Assembly (NCBI RefSeq): GCF_014217565.1
Contig: NZ_CP043661.1
Location: 6,510,001 to 6,574,000 of the forward strand
Origin: Kribbella qitaiheensis
Lineage (GTDB): Bacteria > Actinomycetota > Actinomycetes > Propionibacteriales > Kribbellaceae
Direction of reading: 5' to 3'
DNA length: 64,000 bases
Positions 33,939-43,619 of the stretch are shown piece after piece. The notes under the pieces are model-generated. The model was not told the DNA's origin and searched no databases. It saw only the letters and a list, made by a program, of their open reading frames with translations. Made by a program: the position numbers and the translations under genes. Every line of letters starts with the position of its first letter. Positions within the stretch are counted from its first letter, which is position 1.

Positions 33939-35486
33939 CTAGCTCGGCGCCACAGCCGGTTGGTAGGTGAGGCACGGCGACTTGTGGATCGCCTGCACCT
34001 TCGCGGACTGACAGGCGGCTTTCACCTGGTCCGACGAGGATCCCGGGCCGAGGTAGACCACCCAGTCGTCGCTCATCGGCGCCTTGTTGGCCCTGAAGAT
34101 CCCGGGGTATTGACCGGCGGCGTGCAGGACCTTCGCGTCGACTCCGCCGCCCTTCAGTTGCGCGGCCAGATCCTTGGCGGTCTGTTCGGCGATCCCGGTC
34201 GCTCCGGGCTGCAGCTCTATGGCCGCGATCCAGCCGCCGGGCGCGAATGCCGGTGTATCCGGTCCGACGACCACGGACGGCTGACCGGGCTGGCTCGGGC
34301 CCGTGGCAGGAGGTGTCGAACTGGTCCCGCCCGGCGGCGCACTGGTGGGTGCGCTCGACGGCGGAACGCTACTGGGCGGGACGGAAGTCGGTGTCACCGG
34401 CGCCGCGGCAGTCGTAGCGCAGACCTTGGCGGAGAGCGGACCTTCGAGTTTGCCGTTGACGGCACTCAACGCGAAGCAGTAAGCGGTGCTGGGCTTGAGA
34501 CCGTCGACGCTCTTGGCCGTGTTCTTCACGTCGATGCCACGGTCGGTCTTGTTGATGTGGTCGCCCTGATCGACGTAGTGGAGCGCATAGGAGTCGATGT
34601 TGGGCAGGGCGGCCCAGACGAGCGCGACAGAGCTGGGACCGGCCGCAGTCGCCGTCAGCACAGGCTTGCCGGGCAAGGTCGTACCGTCGCCTGTCGGGGT
34701 AGCTGCCGCGCCGCCGCGGGTCAGGGCGAAGGCCAGGATGCCGATCAGGGCGGCTCCTGCGACCGTGGCTGCCATGACGACGCCGCGGGTGAGGATGGGC
34801 TTTTGGTTGAAGGCTCCGTCGACTACTGGGCGGGACGGGTCGGCGCCGGCAGGGGTTGGTGTGCCGAAGGGGCGTGGGGGATCTGGCTCCCCTACGACCT
34901 TGAAGGGCAGGCGCGAGGGCGAGCCGCGGAGTACGGGCTTGCGGGTGCGGGCCTTGATGCGGGCCGTCACTGTGGAGCCCAGCGGTACGTCGACCACGTC
35001 CGGGCGGATCAGGAAGCCGAGGGCCTGGTCGGGATCGGACGCGACGATCCGCAACCGGGCCGGAGCATTGCCCCAGTTGCTGAACTGGATCGTGTGCAGC
35101 CCGCGCCAGCGACCGGAGGACGTGACCGGCGTCAGCTTGGCCTGTAGCCCGAAGACCTGACCGATCTCGAGTTGGCCCTCCACGACCGCACTGTTCGACG
35201 GGTCGACCGCTGACTTCGCGCGGATCCCGAACGGCACCGTGCCGGCCGGCCCGGTCGGACCCGTGGGCGGGTTGAAGACGACGACGGCCGTCTCCTGCTG
35301 CTGCGGGTAGACGGACAGCACCGGCGGCGTGATCTCGGCCCACGGGATCGGCTGCTCGCCGACGATGTCCAGCGCGTAGCTCTCGACGATCGTGCCCGGG
35401 TTGAGGACGGTGAACTCCGCCCGCGCCTGCCCGCCGGGCTCGACGGTCAACTGCGTCGTCTCCAGCCGCAGTACTGGGTCCGTCAC
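33939..35486 (-). CDS. One-pass membrane protein with FN3 and SPOR-like domains
   Basis: 515 residues, GTG start at 35486. The N-terminal 200 residues form beta-rich NEW3/COG1470-like domains (TTQLTVEPGGQARAEFTV; SNWGNAPARLRIVA) and carry no signal peptide, so they are probably cytosolic. A transmembrane helix (GVVMAATVAGAALIGILAFAL) follows near residue 262, then an exported fibronectin-III-like domain (PSSVALVWAALPNIDSYALH), a proline/serine/threonine linker and a C-terminal SPOR-like region (YPGIFRANKAP, DDWVVYLGPG). SPOR domains bind peptidoglycan. The cytosolic/outside layout suggests a bridge between the locus products and the cell wall. It faces away from the DUF4255 gene, sharing the region with the 35601 palindrome. 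Confidence 0.72.
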   Translation of the reverse strand: MTDPVLRLETTQLTVEPGGQARAEFTVLNPGTIVESYALDIVGEQPIPWAEITPPVLSVYPQQQETAVVVFNPPTGPTGPAGTVPFGIRAKSAVDPSNSAVVEGQLEIGQVFGLQAKLTPVTSSGRWRGLHTIQFSNWGNAPARLRIVASDPDQALGFLIRPDVVDVPLGSTVTARIKARTRKPVLRGSPSRLPFKVVGEPDPPRPFGTPTPAGADPSRPVVDGAFNQKPILTRGVVMAATVAGAALIGILAFALTRGGAAATPTGDGTTLPGKPVLTATAAGPSSVALVWAALPNIDSYALHYVDQGDHINKTDRGIDVKNTAKSVDGLKPSTAYCFALSAVNGKLEGPLSAKVCATTAAAPVTPTSVPPSSVPPSSAPTSAPPGGTSSTPPATGPSQPGQPSVVVGPDTPAFAPGGWIAAIELQPGATGIAEQTAKDLAAQLKGGGVDAKVLHAAGQYPGIFRANKAPMSDDWVVYLGPGSSSDQVKAACQSAKVQAIHKSPCLTYQPAVAPS

Positions 35487-35600
35487 TCAGGTCTCCCCCT
35501 GCTCCGTCGCCCGGCTCGTTCACCGGCGTCGGTCCCAGGCTAAGCCCGTACCGCGTACCTCGTGGAGGGCTGGCCGTATGACTGCCGGTGCAGCCGGGAT

Positions 35601-35614
35601 TGCCCGATCGGGCA
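35601..35614. promoter_or_regulatory. 14-bp perfect palindrome upstream of the DUF4255/ATPase operon
   Basis: TGCCCGATCGGGCA is a perfect dyad in the 198-base region between divergent genes, 70 bases before the DUF4255 start. A related dyad with the same half-sites, TGCCC and GGGCA but a wider gap, occurs at 61515-61532. This is a candidate regulator site. Confidence 0.45.
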
Positions 35615-35684
35615 GTCGACGGTGCCCCCGCCTCGACACCTGCTCGCTGCCGGCCGATGCGGTCGGGGCAGAAGACTCGTACCC

Positions 35685-36347
35685 GTGATCCAAGAGGTGG
35701 ACTCGGCGCTGCAGGCTCTGATCCAGCGCGAAGCGGTCGGTGCGCGGGACGTCGAAGTGGTGTTCGACGCCCCTACCAAGGATTGGTCGAGCCGCCGGAA
35801 CGCGCCCACGATCGACGTCTACCTGTACGACATCCGCGAGGACCTGCGCCGCCGCGAGCGCGGGCTGCTGAACGAGTACGACGAAGATCAGCGGATCACG
35901 GCACGACACCTGCCGCCCCGCTACTTCAAGCTGTCCTACCTTGTGACGGCCTGGACCCAGCGGCCGGAGGACGAGCACCGGCTGCTGTCTGGGCTGCTCT
36001 CCTGCTTCCTGAGGCACGACGCACTGCCTACTGACCTGCTCACCGGCCCACTGGCCGAGCTGGGCCTGTCGGTTCCGGTCTCTATCGCGCTGCCGCCGCC
36101 AGAGGACCGTTCCTTCGCTGATGTGTGGTCTGCACTGGGCGGCGAGCTCAAACCGTCCCTGGACCTGGTGGTCTGTGCACCGACGCCGACCGGTCGCGTC
36201 TACGAGGCGGCCACGTTGGTGAACCAGCCGCCGCGGGTATCGATGGGTGGCACGGACGGCTGGCCGCCGCGCGAAGAGGCAGGACGCGGCCCTGCGAACG
36301 AGCAGCCTCGCCCCAATCCCCGTCGAGCCCGCAAGAGGACCGGGTGA
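35685..36347 (+). CDS. DUF4255 protein, eCIS cap/terminator homologue (Afp16/Pvc16-like)
   Basis: 220-residue protein of the DUF4255 (Pvc16 N-terminal) family, which caps the sheath and tube in contractile injection systems. The family course is visible: VIQEVDSALQALIQ, PTIDVYLYDIREDL, RYFKLSYLVTAWT, EDEHRLLSGLL. The C-terminal 30 residues are polar and basic. GTG 35685 fits the family start. It overlaps the AAA+ ATPase start by four bases. This gene opens the core operon of the locus. Confidence 0.92.
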   Translation: MIQEVDSALQALIQREAVGARDVEVVFDAPTKDWSSRRNAPTIDVYLYDIREDLRRRERGLLNEYDEDQRITARHLPPRYFKLSYLVTAWTQRPEDEHRLLSGLLSCFLRHDALPTDLLTGPLAELGLSVPVSIALPPPEDRSFADVWSALGGELKPSLDLVVCAPTPTGRVYEAATLVNQPPRVSMGGTDGWPPREEAGRGPANEQPRPNPRRARKRTG

Positions 36348-38404
36348 CCGCGCAAGGGCTGGACTATCTCCTGGCGCGCCTGGGCCTGGTCGAGGACCGG
36401 ATCCGGGCGCTCGTGGCGCAACGCCGGGCGGACGATCCCGCGATGGACGACCCGTTCCGGGGGCTGTACGTCAACGACGAACTCGTGGATCGGCTGCTCA
36501 GCGGTCAGGCCCATACGGCCGTCGTGGATCACGAGGCGCTGGCGGAGCTGGAACGCTCGGCCGACCTCGTTGCTGAGGGCAACATCATTCGGCTGCGCCG
36601 GTTGGCCGCCGTCGCGGGGTTGTCGGAACTGGACACCGAGTTGCTGGTGATCGCGCTGCTGCCCGATCTGGACAGCCGGTTCGAGCGGCTCTACGGCTAC
36701 CTCAACGACGACGTGACCCGGCGGCGCCCGAGCGTCGGGCTCGCGCTGGAACTCGCCGGTGCCTCGTCGATGTCGTCGGTCGCGCGCGGGCGGCTGCTGG
36801 CGAGCGGGCCGCTGGTGGATCGCGGGCTGCTGATCGTGGAGGATCCCGAGCGACCTTTCCTGACTCGCGCGGTCCGGGTACCTGACCGGGTTGCCGCGCA
36901 TCTGCTCGGGGACGATCTGCCCGACCATCGGCTGGTGCCGATGCTGGAAGAGCTGACGGCGTACAAGACCGATGCGAGCGCGGATCTCGGTCGCAGCTTG
37001 GCGGCCGGCGTACGGCTGGTTCATCTGCGTGAGCACGAGGCCGGCACCGGGCAGTCCATCGCGGCTGCGGCTCTGGCCGCTGCCGGGCGTGGTGTGGTCG
37101 CTGTCGACTTGAGTCTGCTGGCGCGCGATGCCGATCCGCTCGGCTTGGCCGTGATCGCTGGTCGGGAGGCGTTGCTGCAGGACGCGGGGCTGGTCGTCGG
37201 GCCGGTGGAGGCGCTGGCGGAGGCGTCGCTCGAATCGCTGCACCGGCTGAGCCGATGGGAGGTACCTGTCCTCTTCATCGGTACTACGACGTGGGATCCG
37301 CGGTGGAGTCCGGAGACCCCGTTGACCGTCGATGCGCCCGTACTCGGAGCGCACGACCGGATCGAGCTGTGGCGCGAACACCTGCACGATTCGGACCTCG
37401 ATCCCGAGATCTTGGCGTCGCATCTCGCGCTGGGGCCCGGCCAGGTGCGGAATGTGTTCAAGACCGCCGCCGCCTCGGCCGTGCTGGCGGGCACCGCGAT
37501 CACCGCAGACGACCTGCGCCGCGGAGTACGGGCTCAGAACGCGGCCGGACTCGAGCGACTGGCGCGACGGATCGAGCCTGAGGTCGGGTGGGACGATCTT
37601 GTCCTGGCTCCGGCCGTACGGCGTGCGCTGCAAGGGCTTGCGGCCCGGGCGCGGCATCGCGACACCGTGTTGACCGACTGGCGGATGCGGCGTGGTGGGG
37701 GACGTGGGCGTGGCGTCACGGCCTTGTTCGCGGGCGATTCCGGCACCGGCAAGACGATGTCGGCCGAGGTGATCGCGACGGAGCTCGGGCTCGATCTGTA
37801 CACGGTGAACCTGGCCACCGTGGTGGACAAGTACGTGGGGGAGACCGAGAAGAACCTGGAGCGGATCTTCAGCGAGGCCGGCGGGGTCAACGCTGTGTTG
37901 TTCTTCGACGAGGCCGATGCGATCTTCGGCAAGCGGAGCGACGTCCGTGATGCGCACGATCGCTATGCCAACATCGAGAGTGCCTATCTGCTGCAGCGGT
38001 TGGAGAGCTTCGACGGATTGGCCATCCTGGCGACCAACCTGCGGGCCAACATCGACGACGCCTTCACCCGGCGCCTCGACGCGATCATCGACTTCCCGGC
38101 CCCGACGCCGGACCTGCGACTCCGGCTCTGGCAGCAATGCCTGGCCCCGCCACTGCCGCTCGGCGACGACCTGGAGCTGGAGTTCTGCGCGCAGTCCTTC
38201 GAACTTGCCGGCGGGAACATTCGCTCAGCCTCGGTGAGCGCCGCCTATCTGGCCGCCGAATCAGGCCAGCCGGTCCGGATGGCCGACCTGATCGCGGCAG
38301 TAGGCCAGGAGTACCGAAAGCTCGGCCGGCTGGTCCTGGAACGCGAATTCGGCCAGTACTACGAAATGCTCGACGGGCAGGCGCAGGAGATGCGGGGACG
38401 ATGA
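36344..38404 (+). CDS. AAA+ ATPase of the contractile injection system (Afp15/Pvc15-like)
   Basis: 686 residues from GTG 36344. It has an N-terminal helical region with a winged-helix-like part (ELDTELLVIALLPDLDSRFERLYGYL), a degenerate first NTPase-like region and a C-terminal complete AAA+ module: Walker A AGDSGTGKTM near residue 462, Walker B VLFFDEADAIFG near 519, sensor/arginine region TRRLDAIIDFP. Afp15/Pvc15-type ATPases are conserved in these loci and are thought to help assembly or cargo handling. It is coupled to the DUF4255 gene and ends 19 bases before a convergent lipoprotein gene. Confidence 0.93.
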   Translation: MTAQGLDYLLARLGLVEDRIRALVAQRRADDPAMDDPFRGLYVNDELVDRLLSGQAHTAVVDHEALAELERSADLVAEGNIIRLRRLAAVAGLSELDTELLVIALLPDLDSRFERLYGYLNDDVTRRRPSVGLALELAGASSMSSVARGRLLASGPLVDRGLLIVEDPERPFLTRAVRVPDRVAAHLLGDDLPDHRLVPMLEELTAYKTDASADLGRSLAAGVRLVHLREHEAGTGQSIAAAALAAAGRGVVAVDLSLLARDADPLGLAVIAGREALLQDAGLVVGPVEALAEASLESLHRLSRWEVPVLFIGTTTWDPRWSPETPLTVDAPVLGAHDRIELWREHLHDSDLDPEILASHLALGPGQVRNVFKTAAASAVLAGTAITADDLRRGVRAQNAAGLERLARRIEPEVGWDDLVLAPAVRRALQGLAARARHRDTVLTDWRMRRGGGRGRGVTALFAGDSGTGKTMSAEVIATELGLDLYTVNLATVVDKYVGETEKNLERIFSEAGGVNAVLFFDEADAIFGKRSDVRDAHDRYANIESAYLLQRLESFDGLAILATNLRANIDDAFTRRLDAIIDFPAPTPDLRLRLWQQCLAPPLPLGDDLELEFCAQSFELAGGNIRSASVSAAYLAAESGQPVRMADLIAAVGQEYRKLGRLVLEREFGQYYEMLDGQAQEMRGR

Positions 38405-38423
38405 GGATCCGGGCGGACGGACT

Positions 38424-39236
38424 TCATTGATCGAGGTCGAAGACGAAGCCCGCGATCACCAGCGAGGACAGCGCCTCAAGGTTCTGTGGCAGGGCGTAGA
38501 CCGAGAAGGACTGTCGCCCGCCGTCGTCGTACCTCAGCAGGAGGGTGTTTTCGGTGACGCTGTATTTTCCCGATCCTCGGGGATTCTCGGTGGTCAGGAG
38601 GCCGGTGTCGGCGGTGATTCCGGTGTCGGTGAACCGCTTGCCGGATCTGAAGGAGATCCTGCCGCCGCTACCGCCTGAAGCGCGACGATAGGTCCCACTC
38701 AAAGTCACACCCCCCAAGTCGTCGAGCAGTCCGTAGTCGGTCCCGTACATCACGAAATGACCGTCCTGCCCGGGCCGGACCTCAACCCGTTCGCCGGCGG
38801 ACCAGGTGATCTCGAGCGTGGTTCCGTCGGAAGTGAAGGTTCCGGTGTCCGGAACACTTCTGCTGCTGACTTCGTAGCCGGACGGCCCTTCTGCCGGGAG
38901 CCCACGCAGAACCGTGCCGTCGGCATAGAGCGTCACGTACGAATTGCTCGTACCAGGCAGGTAGGCGTTGGGATCTCCGGAGTACTTCAGCCCGAGGTAG
39001 ACGAGGACGGTCGCGTGGCCGGCCGCCGGCTCGGATGGCTCGGTTGGCTCAGTGCTCGCGGGCCGTGCCGTTGTACTCGTGGGAGCAGGCAACGGCGTCG
39101 ACGATGCCGAGCCTTCCGGCGCCGACCGCGAAGAGATTGTGCGAGGTGGGTCGGAGATCGGGTGCTCGTTGTCGCAGCCCGCTCCGGCCGCCACTGTCAG
39201 TAGTACCAGTGCTACCCACACGGCGTTTTGCTTCAT
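38424..39236 (-). CDS. Lipoprotein of unknown function
   Basis: 270-residue exported lipoprotein: hydrophobic signal (VWVALVLLTVAAGAGC) with the lipidated cysteine in the lipobox AGAGC, then a serine/threonine/proline-rich spacer, then a compact beta-rich domain (ATVLVYLGLKYSG, YVTLYADGTVLRGL, GTYRRASGG, LLLRYDDGGRQSF). I do not recognise the domain. It is convergent with the ATPase gene and divergent from the deaminase toxin gene. It might be an envelope accessory, or conceivably a surface immunity protein, but nothing in the sequence proves either. Confidence 0.75.
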   Translation of the reverse strand: MKQNAVWVALVLLTVAAGAGCDNEHPISDPPRTISSRSAPEGSASSTPLPAPTSTTARPASTEPTEPSEPAAGHATVLVYLGLKYSGDPNAYLPGTSNSYVTLYADGTVLRGLPAEGPSGYEVSSRSVPDTGTFTSDGTTLEITWSAGERVEVRPGQDGHFVMYGTDYGLLDDLGGVTLSGTYRRASGGSGGRISFRSGKRFTDTGITADTGLLTTENPRGSGKYSVTENTLLLRYDDGGRQSFSVYALPQNLEALSSLVIAGFVFDLDQ

Positions 39237-39539
39237 CTGTCCCCCTGGAGACGTTTTGAAGCTACGCCCGCGTCGGCCGGATAGCTATCTCCGGCGTGCG
39301 CCGCGCCAGTTCTGGGCGATGTAGCCGGATTGCACGCAGGTCCGTGGCCGCGCTCGATATCGGCGAGCTGGACGAGCCGTGGGCGGTTGGCGTGCGGACC
39401 CGGATCCGAGCCGGCCTGTTCGAACACATCACCACCGAGACCAACCGCTGAGGCGCGGTCCTTTCGGGCAGAGTTGGTTGCCCGTGGGAGTGCCTGGCAG
39501 GAGCCGGTACGGCGTACGCGAGCCGATCACGCTCTGGAG
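39237..39539. other. Divergent promoter region between lipoprotein and toxin genes
   Basis: No supported gene. A 35-codon plus-strand frame at 39344-39451 (GTG start, ends ITTETNR) was seen but has no ribosome site and no recognised homology. GCGTAGCTT on the minus strand (near 39256-39264) may be a -10 for the lipoprotein gene. Confidence 0.5.
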
Positions 39540-42500
39540 ATGGCCTCCGCGCGTCCGACGGGTCCCTCTGTGAAGGCCGAGGTCAACGACGCCTTGGCCG
39601 ACGGCAGGCGCCGGGCCACGGCTGATCGCGCGCGCGGTGGTGCCGTTCCGCCGGGCATGCTGGCGTTGCAGCGGAAGGCGGGCAACGCGGCGGTCAATGC
39701 GTTGCTGGCCGCGAAGTTCAAGGCTCCTGGTGGCGACGCTGTCGGTGAGATCGACGCGGCGCTGGTGGAGATCCGGCGTGACGAGCCGGCCATCGACACT
39801 GTCGAGAAGGGGCTGAAGGCGGCGAAGGCTGCCGGCGTACCGGTTGATCTTGAGGGGCCCAAGCCGCCTGCCTCGGCGCTCGCGGTGACGACGACCGGGT
39901 TCGGGCCAGGGTCTGTCGCGCCGAAGAAGCCGGTACCGCCGCCGAAACCCGTACCGGCTGTGAGTCCGTTGGGGAAGGCCGGTGCTAAGGCCGGCGGGGG
40001 TAAAGGCGGGGGCGGCGGTAAGGCTGGGAAGGCTCCGGGTGGAGGGGGCGGCGCAATTGGAGGCGGGGGTGGCGGAGGGGCGGTTGAGCTGGCGCCGCTG
40101 TCCGGAGCGCAGTTGCTGGAGCCGCCGGCGCCGCCTACCGGCGTACGGCCGGAACAGGATGCTGCCTTCAAGGGTGTGACCGGCAATGTGAAGGGCTTCG
40201 CCAAGGCGAAGCGTGCCCATCCGCCTGCTGCCTTGAAGGCCAAGGAGGCGCAGGGCGCGGCGCTTGCGCCGACAGACGACCTCAGCGGGCAGGCCAAGGC
40301 GGCCAAGGCCGACACGATGGATGCCCAGCAGGCCGGGACCTTCGACAAGAAGGCCTTCATCGCCGCGGTGAAGACGGCGATCGAGGCCAAGTCGCCGAAG
40401 ACGCTCAAAGAGGCCGACGACTACAAGGAGTCCGGCAAGGCCGGTGAGGTCAAGGGCGATGTCAAAGGCATGGTCGGCCAGGGCAAGGAGGGCCAGGCCA
40501 AGGACATCGAGACTGCCACCGCCGCGGCGCCCGACACGTCGAAGGGCGTCGCGAAGCCCGTTACACCGATGGAGACCGAGGATCCAGGCCAGGCCGCCGT
40601 GATCCCGGCTGCGGGGGCCGCTCCGAAGGCGGCGCCGCCTGAGCAGACGAACTTGGCGGCCGGTAAGCACGAAGCCAATCAGGAGATGGCTGAAGCCGAG
40701 GTCACGGACCAGCAGTTGGCGCAGTCGAACGAGCCACAGTTCCAGGGCGCACTCGCCGACAAGCAGACCGCTGCTACACATGCTGATACCGCGCCAGCTG
40801 CTTTCCGTGCGCAAGAGCAGCAGACCATCCAGCAGAACAAGACCGAAGCGGCTGCTGAGACGAAGACCGGAGTCGCCGGGTTGCAGGGCTCCAAGGCCGC
40901 AGCGCTCGCCAAACTCGTTGCCGACAAGGGGAAAACCAAGTCGAAGGACGAGGCCAAGCGCGCCGAGGTCACCACCAAGATCCAGGGCATCTTCACCGCC
41001 GCCGAGGCCGACGTGAAGACGATCCTCGACGGTATCGATCCGCAGGTGGACGCCGAGTTCGAGCAAGGCGAGAAGAAGGCGCGGGGCGTTTTCGAGAACT
41101 ACGTTTCGGCCAAGATGTCGGCGTACAAGGAGGATCGGTACGGCGGCTGGCTCGGTGGGCTGCGCTGGGCCAAGGACAAGCTGGTCGGGATGCCGGACAA
41201 GGTCAACGAGTTCTACGAGGCCGGGCGCGAGCTCTACCTGCAGCAGATGAACGTGGTGATCTCCAAGGTCGCGGACATCGTCGGCGGCGAACTGACCAGG
41301 GCGAAGACCCGGATCGCGACCGGCCGGACCGAGATCGCGGCGTACGTGAAGAGCCTGCCGACGGATCTGCAGAAGGTCGGGTCCGAGGCGTCGAAGGAGA
41401 TCGGGGAGAAGTTCGCGGACCTGGAGGGTGAGGTCGACTCCAAGCAGGACGCGATGGTGGAGGCGCTGGCGTCGAAGTACAGCGAGGCCCGCAAGGGGCT
41501 GGACGACCGGATCGAGGAGCTGCAGGCCGAGAACAAGGGCCTGGTGGACAAGGCGATCGGCGCGATCAAGGCGGTCATCAACACCATCCGCGAGCTCGTC
41601 GGGATGCTGAAGAACGTGCTCGCCCGGGTGGCCGGGGTCGTCGGCGACATCGTGAAGAACCCGGTCGGCTTCCTGTCCAACCTGATCGACGGGGTCAAGG
41701 GCGGCATCCTCAAGTTCAAGGACAACATCCTCGACCACCTGCGCAAGGGCCTGATGAGCTGGCTGTTCGGCGCGCTCGCCGAGGGTGGGGTGCAGTTGCC
41801 CGACAAGTTCGACATGAAGGGCATCCTGCAGTTGCTGCTGTCGCTGTTCGGTCTCACCTGGGCGAACATCCGCAACCGGCTGGTGAAGAACATCGGCGAA
41901 CCGGCGATGGCGGCGATGGAGAAGGGCGTCGAGATCTTCCAGAAGCTCCGCAGCGAAGGCATCGCGGGCCTGTGGCAGATGCTGATCGAGAAGCTCGGCG
42001 ACATCAAGGAGATGATCCTCGAGCAGGTGAAGGACTTCGTCATCACCAAGATCATCACCGCCGGCATCACCTGGCTGATCGGCCTGCTCAACCCGGCCGC
42101 CGCCTTCATCAAGGCCTGCAAGCTGATCTACGACGTGGTCATGTTCTTCGTCAACAACGGCAGCCGCATCCTCAAGTTCGTCAACACCGTCATCGACTCG
42201 GTAGCCGACATCGTCAAGGGCAACGTCGGCGGCGTGGTCAACAAGATCAACGACGTCCTGGGCCAGATGGTCCCCATCATCATCGGCTTCCTGGCCAGCG
42301 TCATAGGCCTGGGCGGCATCGGCCAGAAGATCCGCGAGATCGTCGACAAGCTCCAAAAACCAGTAAACAAGGCCCTCGACTCCGTCATCAAAACCGGCCT
42401 CAAACTGGCCGGTCCGGTCATCCGCGGCCTCAAGAACATCGGCGGCAAGGTCAAGAAGAAGGTCGCCGCCGGCAAGGCCTACGTCAAAGGCAAGGTCGAA

Positions 42501-43493
42501 GCAGGCAAGGCCTACGTCAAGGACAAGCTTCGTGGCAAGCCGACCGAGACCGACAGCCCACGGAGCAAGGCGGTCAAGGAGTCGGCGCACCGGCAGGTCC
42601 TCGAACGGATGCGCGCGCCGTTCAAGAAGCCGGAAGAGATGAAGGCGATCGCCGCCGAGATCCTTGCCAAACTGCGGCCGCAAGGTCTGCAGAACCTCTT
42701 CACCAAGCCGGTCAGCGGCAAGCCGGGGGTCTACAGCATCGTCGCGGTCGCGAGTCCGGAGGAGCCGGTCGGCACCGCGGTCGTGTCGGACGTGGACCCC
42801 GCGGCGGTGCGGACCGCGATCGCGACCGCCCATCAGGAGAAGGCCGCCGCTGTCGCACGCCACGGGCAGGAGGGCGGCGGTAAGGACGTCGTCTGGGCCA
42901 GCGGGGGTGGACGGGTCTTCCGGCAGGGCGCGGGCGAGGCGCCCGAGGGCGATGCGCCGGTGACCGAGCTGACGCCGTACATCGCCGCGAAGATGGCGAA
43001 GTTCACCGAGCTCGGCGAACATCACGACATCACGGCGATGACCACGATGACTCCCGAGGCGCAGGCAGCGGTCGATCGGCTGCGCAAGCACCAGAAGACG
43101 CTCAAGACCACGCGCGGCAAGGACAACGTGGAGCGCAAGATCCAGAAACTCCTGCGCAGCGTCACGAGCTACGAGCACGGTGCCGCCTACGCGGGCGCGA
43201 CCCAGGACCAGCGCCAGGCGGAGAGCGCTGCGACCGGCAGATGGCTGCCGAAGCGCTCTGCCCGCGACTCGGGCGTCCCCGGGTACGCGGACCTCGTGCA
43301 TGCCGAGAAGAACGTCTACCGAGTCACCCAGGCGCAGGCCATCGGGGTATCCACCCTGCCGCAGTGCGGGCAGTGCGTCCTCTGGTTCAAGGACCAGGCG
43401 ATGTCAGGGCAGCGGTTCATCGTCGTGGTGTCCGAGGTGACCAGAGTGTTCCTGCCGAACGGCGACATCCGCGACGAGTCGGGCTTCCAGTGA
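39540..43493 (+). CDS. Large candidate eCIS cargo with C-terminal deaminase toxin domain
   Basis: 1317 residues from ATG 39540. The N-terminal 70 residues carry the motif MLALQRKAGNAAVNALL, shared with the DUF4157 protein downstream. Then follow a proline/glycine-rich region, a long charged helical region, and a strongly hydrophobic helical segment (about residues 820-970, e.g. WLIGLLNPAAAFIKACKLIY and VPIIIGFLASVIGLGG) that could insert into membranes, then a basic spacer. The last 120 residues fit the cytidine-deaminase-like toxin superfamily: zinc-ligand H1254 with catalytic E1256 (VHAEKN) and C1276-x-x-C1279 (PQCGQC). Such domains deaminate nucleic acid bases or nucleotides. Position between ATPase and sheath makes it the prime payload candidate. 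No cognate immunity gene was identified. Confidence 0.82.
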   Translation: MASARPTGPSVKAEVNDALADGRRRATADRARGGAVPPGMLALQRKAGNAAVNALLAAKFKAPGGDAVGEIDAALVEIRRDEPAIDTVEKGLKAAKAAGVPVDLEGPKPPASALAVTTTGFGPGSVAPKKPVPPPKPVPAVSPLGKAGAKAGGGKGGGGGKAGKAPGGGGGAIGGGGGGGAVELAPLSGAQLLEPPAPPTGVRPEQDAAFKGVTGNVKGFAKAKRAHPPAALKAKEAQGAALAPTDDLSGQAKAAKADTMDAQQAGTFDKKAFIAAVKTAIEAKSPKTLKEADDYKESGKAGEVKGDVKGMVGQGKEGQAKDIETATAAAPDTSKGVAKPVTPMETEDPGQAAVIPAAGAAPKAAPPEQTNLAAGKHEANQEMAEAEVTDQQLAQSNEPQFQGALADKQTAATHADTAPAAFRAQEQQTIQQNKTEAAAETKTGVAGLQGSKAAALAKLVADKGKTKSKDEAKRAEVTTKIQGIFTAAEADVKTILDGIDPQVDAEFEQGEKKARGVFENYVSAKMSAYKEDRYGGWLGGLRWAKDKLVGMPDKVNEFYEAGRELYLQQMNVVISKVADIVGGELTRAKTRIATGRTEIAAYVKSLPTDLQKVGSEASKEIGEKFADLEGEVDSKQDAMVEALASKYSEARKGLDDRIEELQAENKGLVDKAIGAIKAVINTIRELVGMLKNVLARVAGVVGDIVKNPVGFLSNLIDGVKGGILKFKDNILDHLRKGLMSWLFGALAEGGVQLPDKFDMKGILQLLLSLFGLTWANIRNRLVKNIGEPAMAAMEKGVEIFQKLRSEGIAGLWQMLIEKLGDIKEMILEQVKDFVITKIITAGITWLIGLLNPAAAFIKACKLIYDVVMFFVNNGSRILKFVNTVIDSVADIVKGNVGGVVNKINDVLGQMVPIIIGFLASVIGLGGIGQKIREIVDKLQKPVNKALDSVIKTGLKLAGPVIRGLKNIGGKVKKKVAAGKAYVKGKVEAGKAYVKDKLRGKPTETDSPRSKAVKESAHRQVLERMRAPFKKPEEMKAIAAEILAKLRPQGLQNLFTKPVSGKPGVYSIVAVASPEEPVGTAVVSDVDPAAVRTAIATAHQEKAAAVARHGQEGGGKDVVWASGGGRVFRQGAGEAPEGDAPVTELTPYIAAKMAKFTELGEHHDITAMTTMTPEAQAAVDRLRKHQKTLKTTRGKDNVERKIQKLLRSVTSYEHGAAYAGATQDQRQAESAATGRWLPKRSARDSGVPGYADLVHAEKNVYRVTQAQAIGVSTLPQCGQCVLWFKDQAMSGQRFIVVVSEVTRVFLPNGDIRDESGFQ

Positions 43494-43619
43494 ACGGGCT
43501 CAGCAGGCTGGGCCGTCCGGCGATGCAGTCTCGGACAGCTGGAGGTGACAGGTCGTCAGACGTTGTTGGTCAGCCCAGTTGATGGGACTTTGAAGTAGGG
43601 ATCGTCAGGAGGTCTGGTT

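Noticed and set aside
33939-35486. Plus-strand frames opposite the FN3/SPOR-like protein (up to 395 codons)
   Set aside because: Glycine/arginine-rich antisense without any domain; the minus strand shows a coherent membrane protein.
39344-39451. 35-codon plus-strand frame ending ITTETNR before the toxin gene
   Set aside because: No ribosome site, no start context and no recognised homology; possibly a remnant, but unsupported.
39429-43301. A 1290-codon minus-strand open frame opposite the deaminase protein
   Set aside because: Leucine/aspartate/histidine-rich mirror of a lysine/alanine-rich gene; the plus strand has a real domain end with HAE and CxxC.
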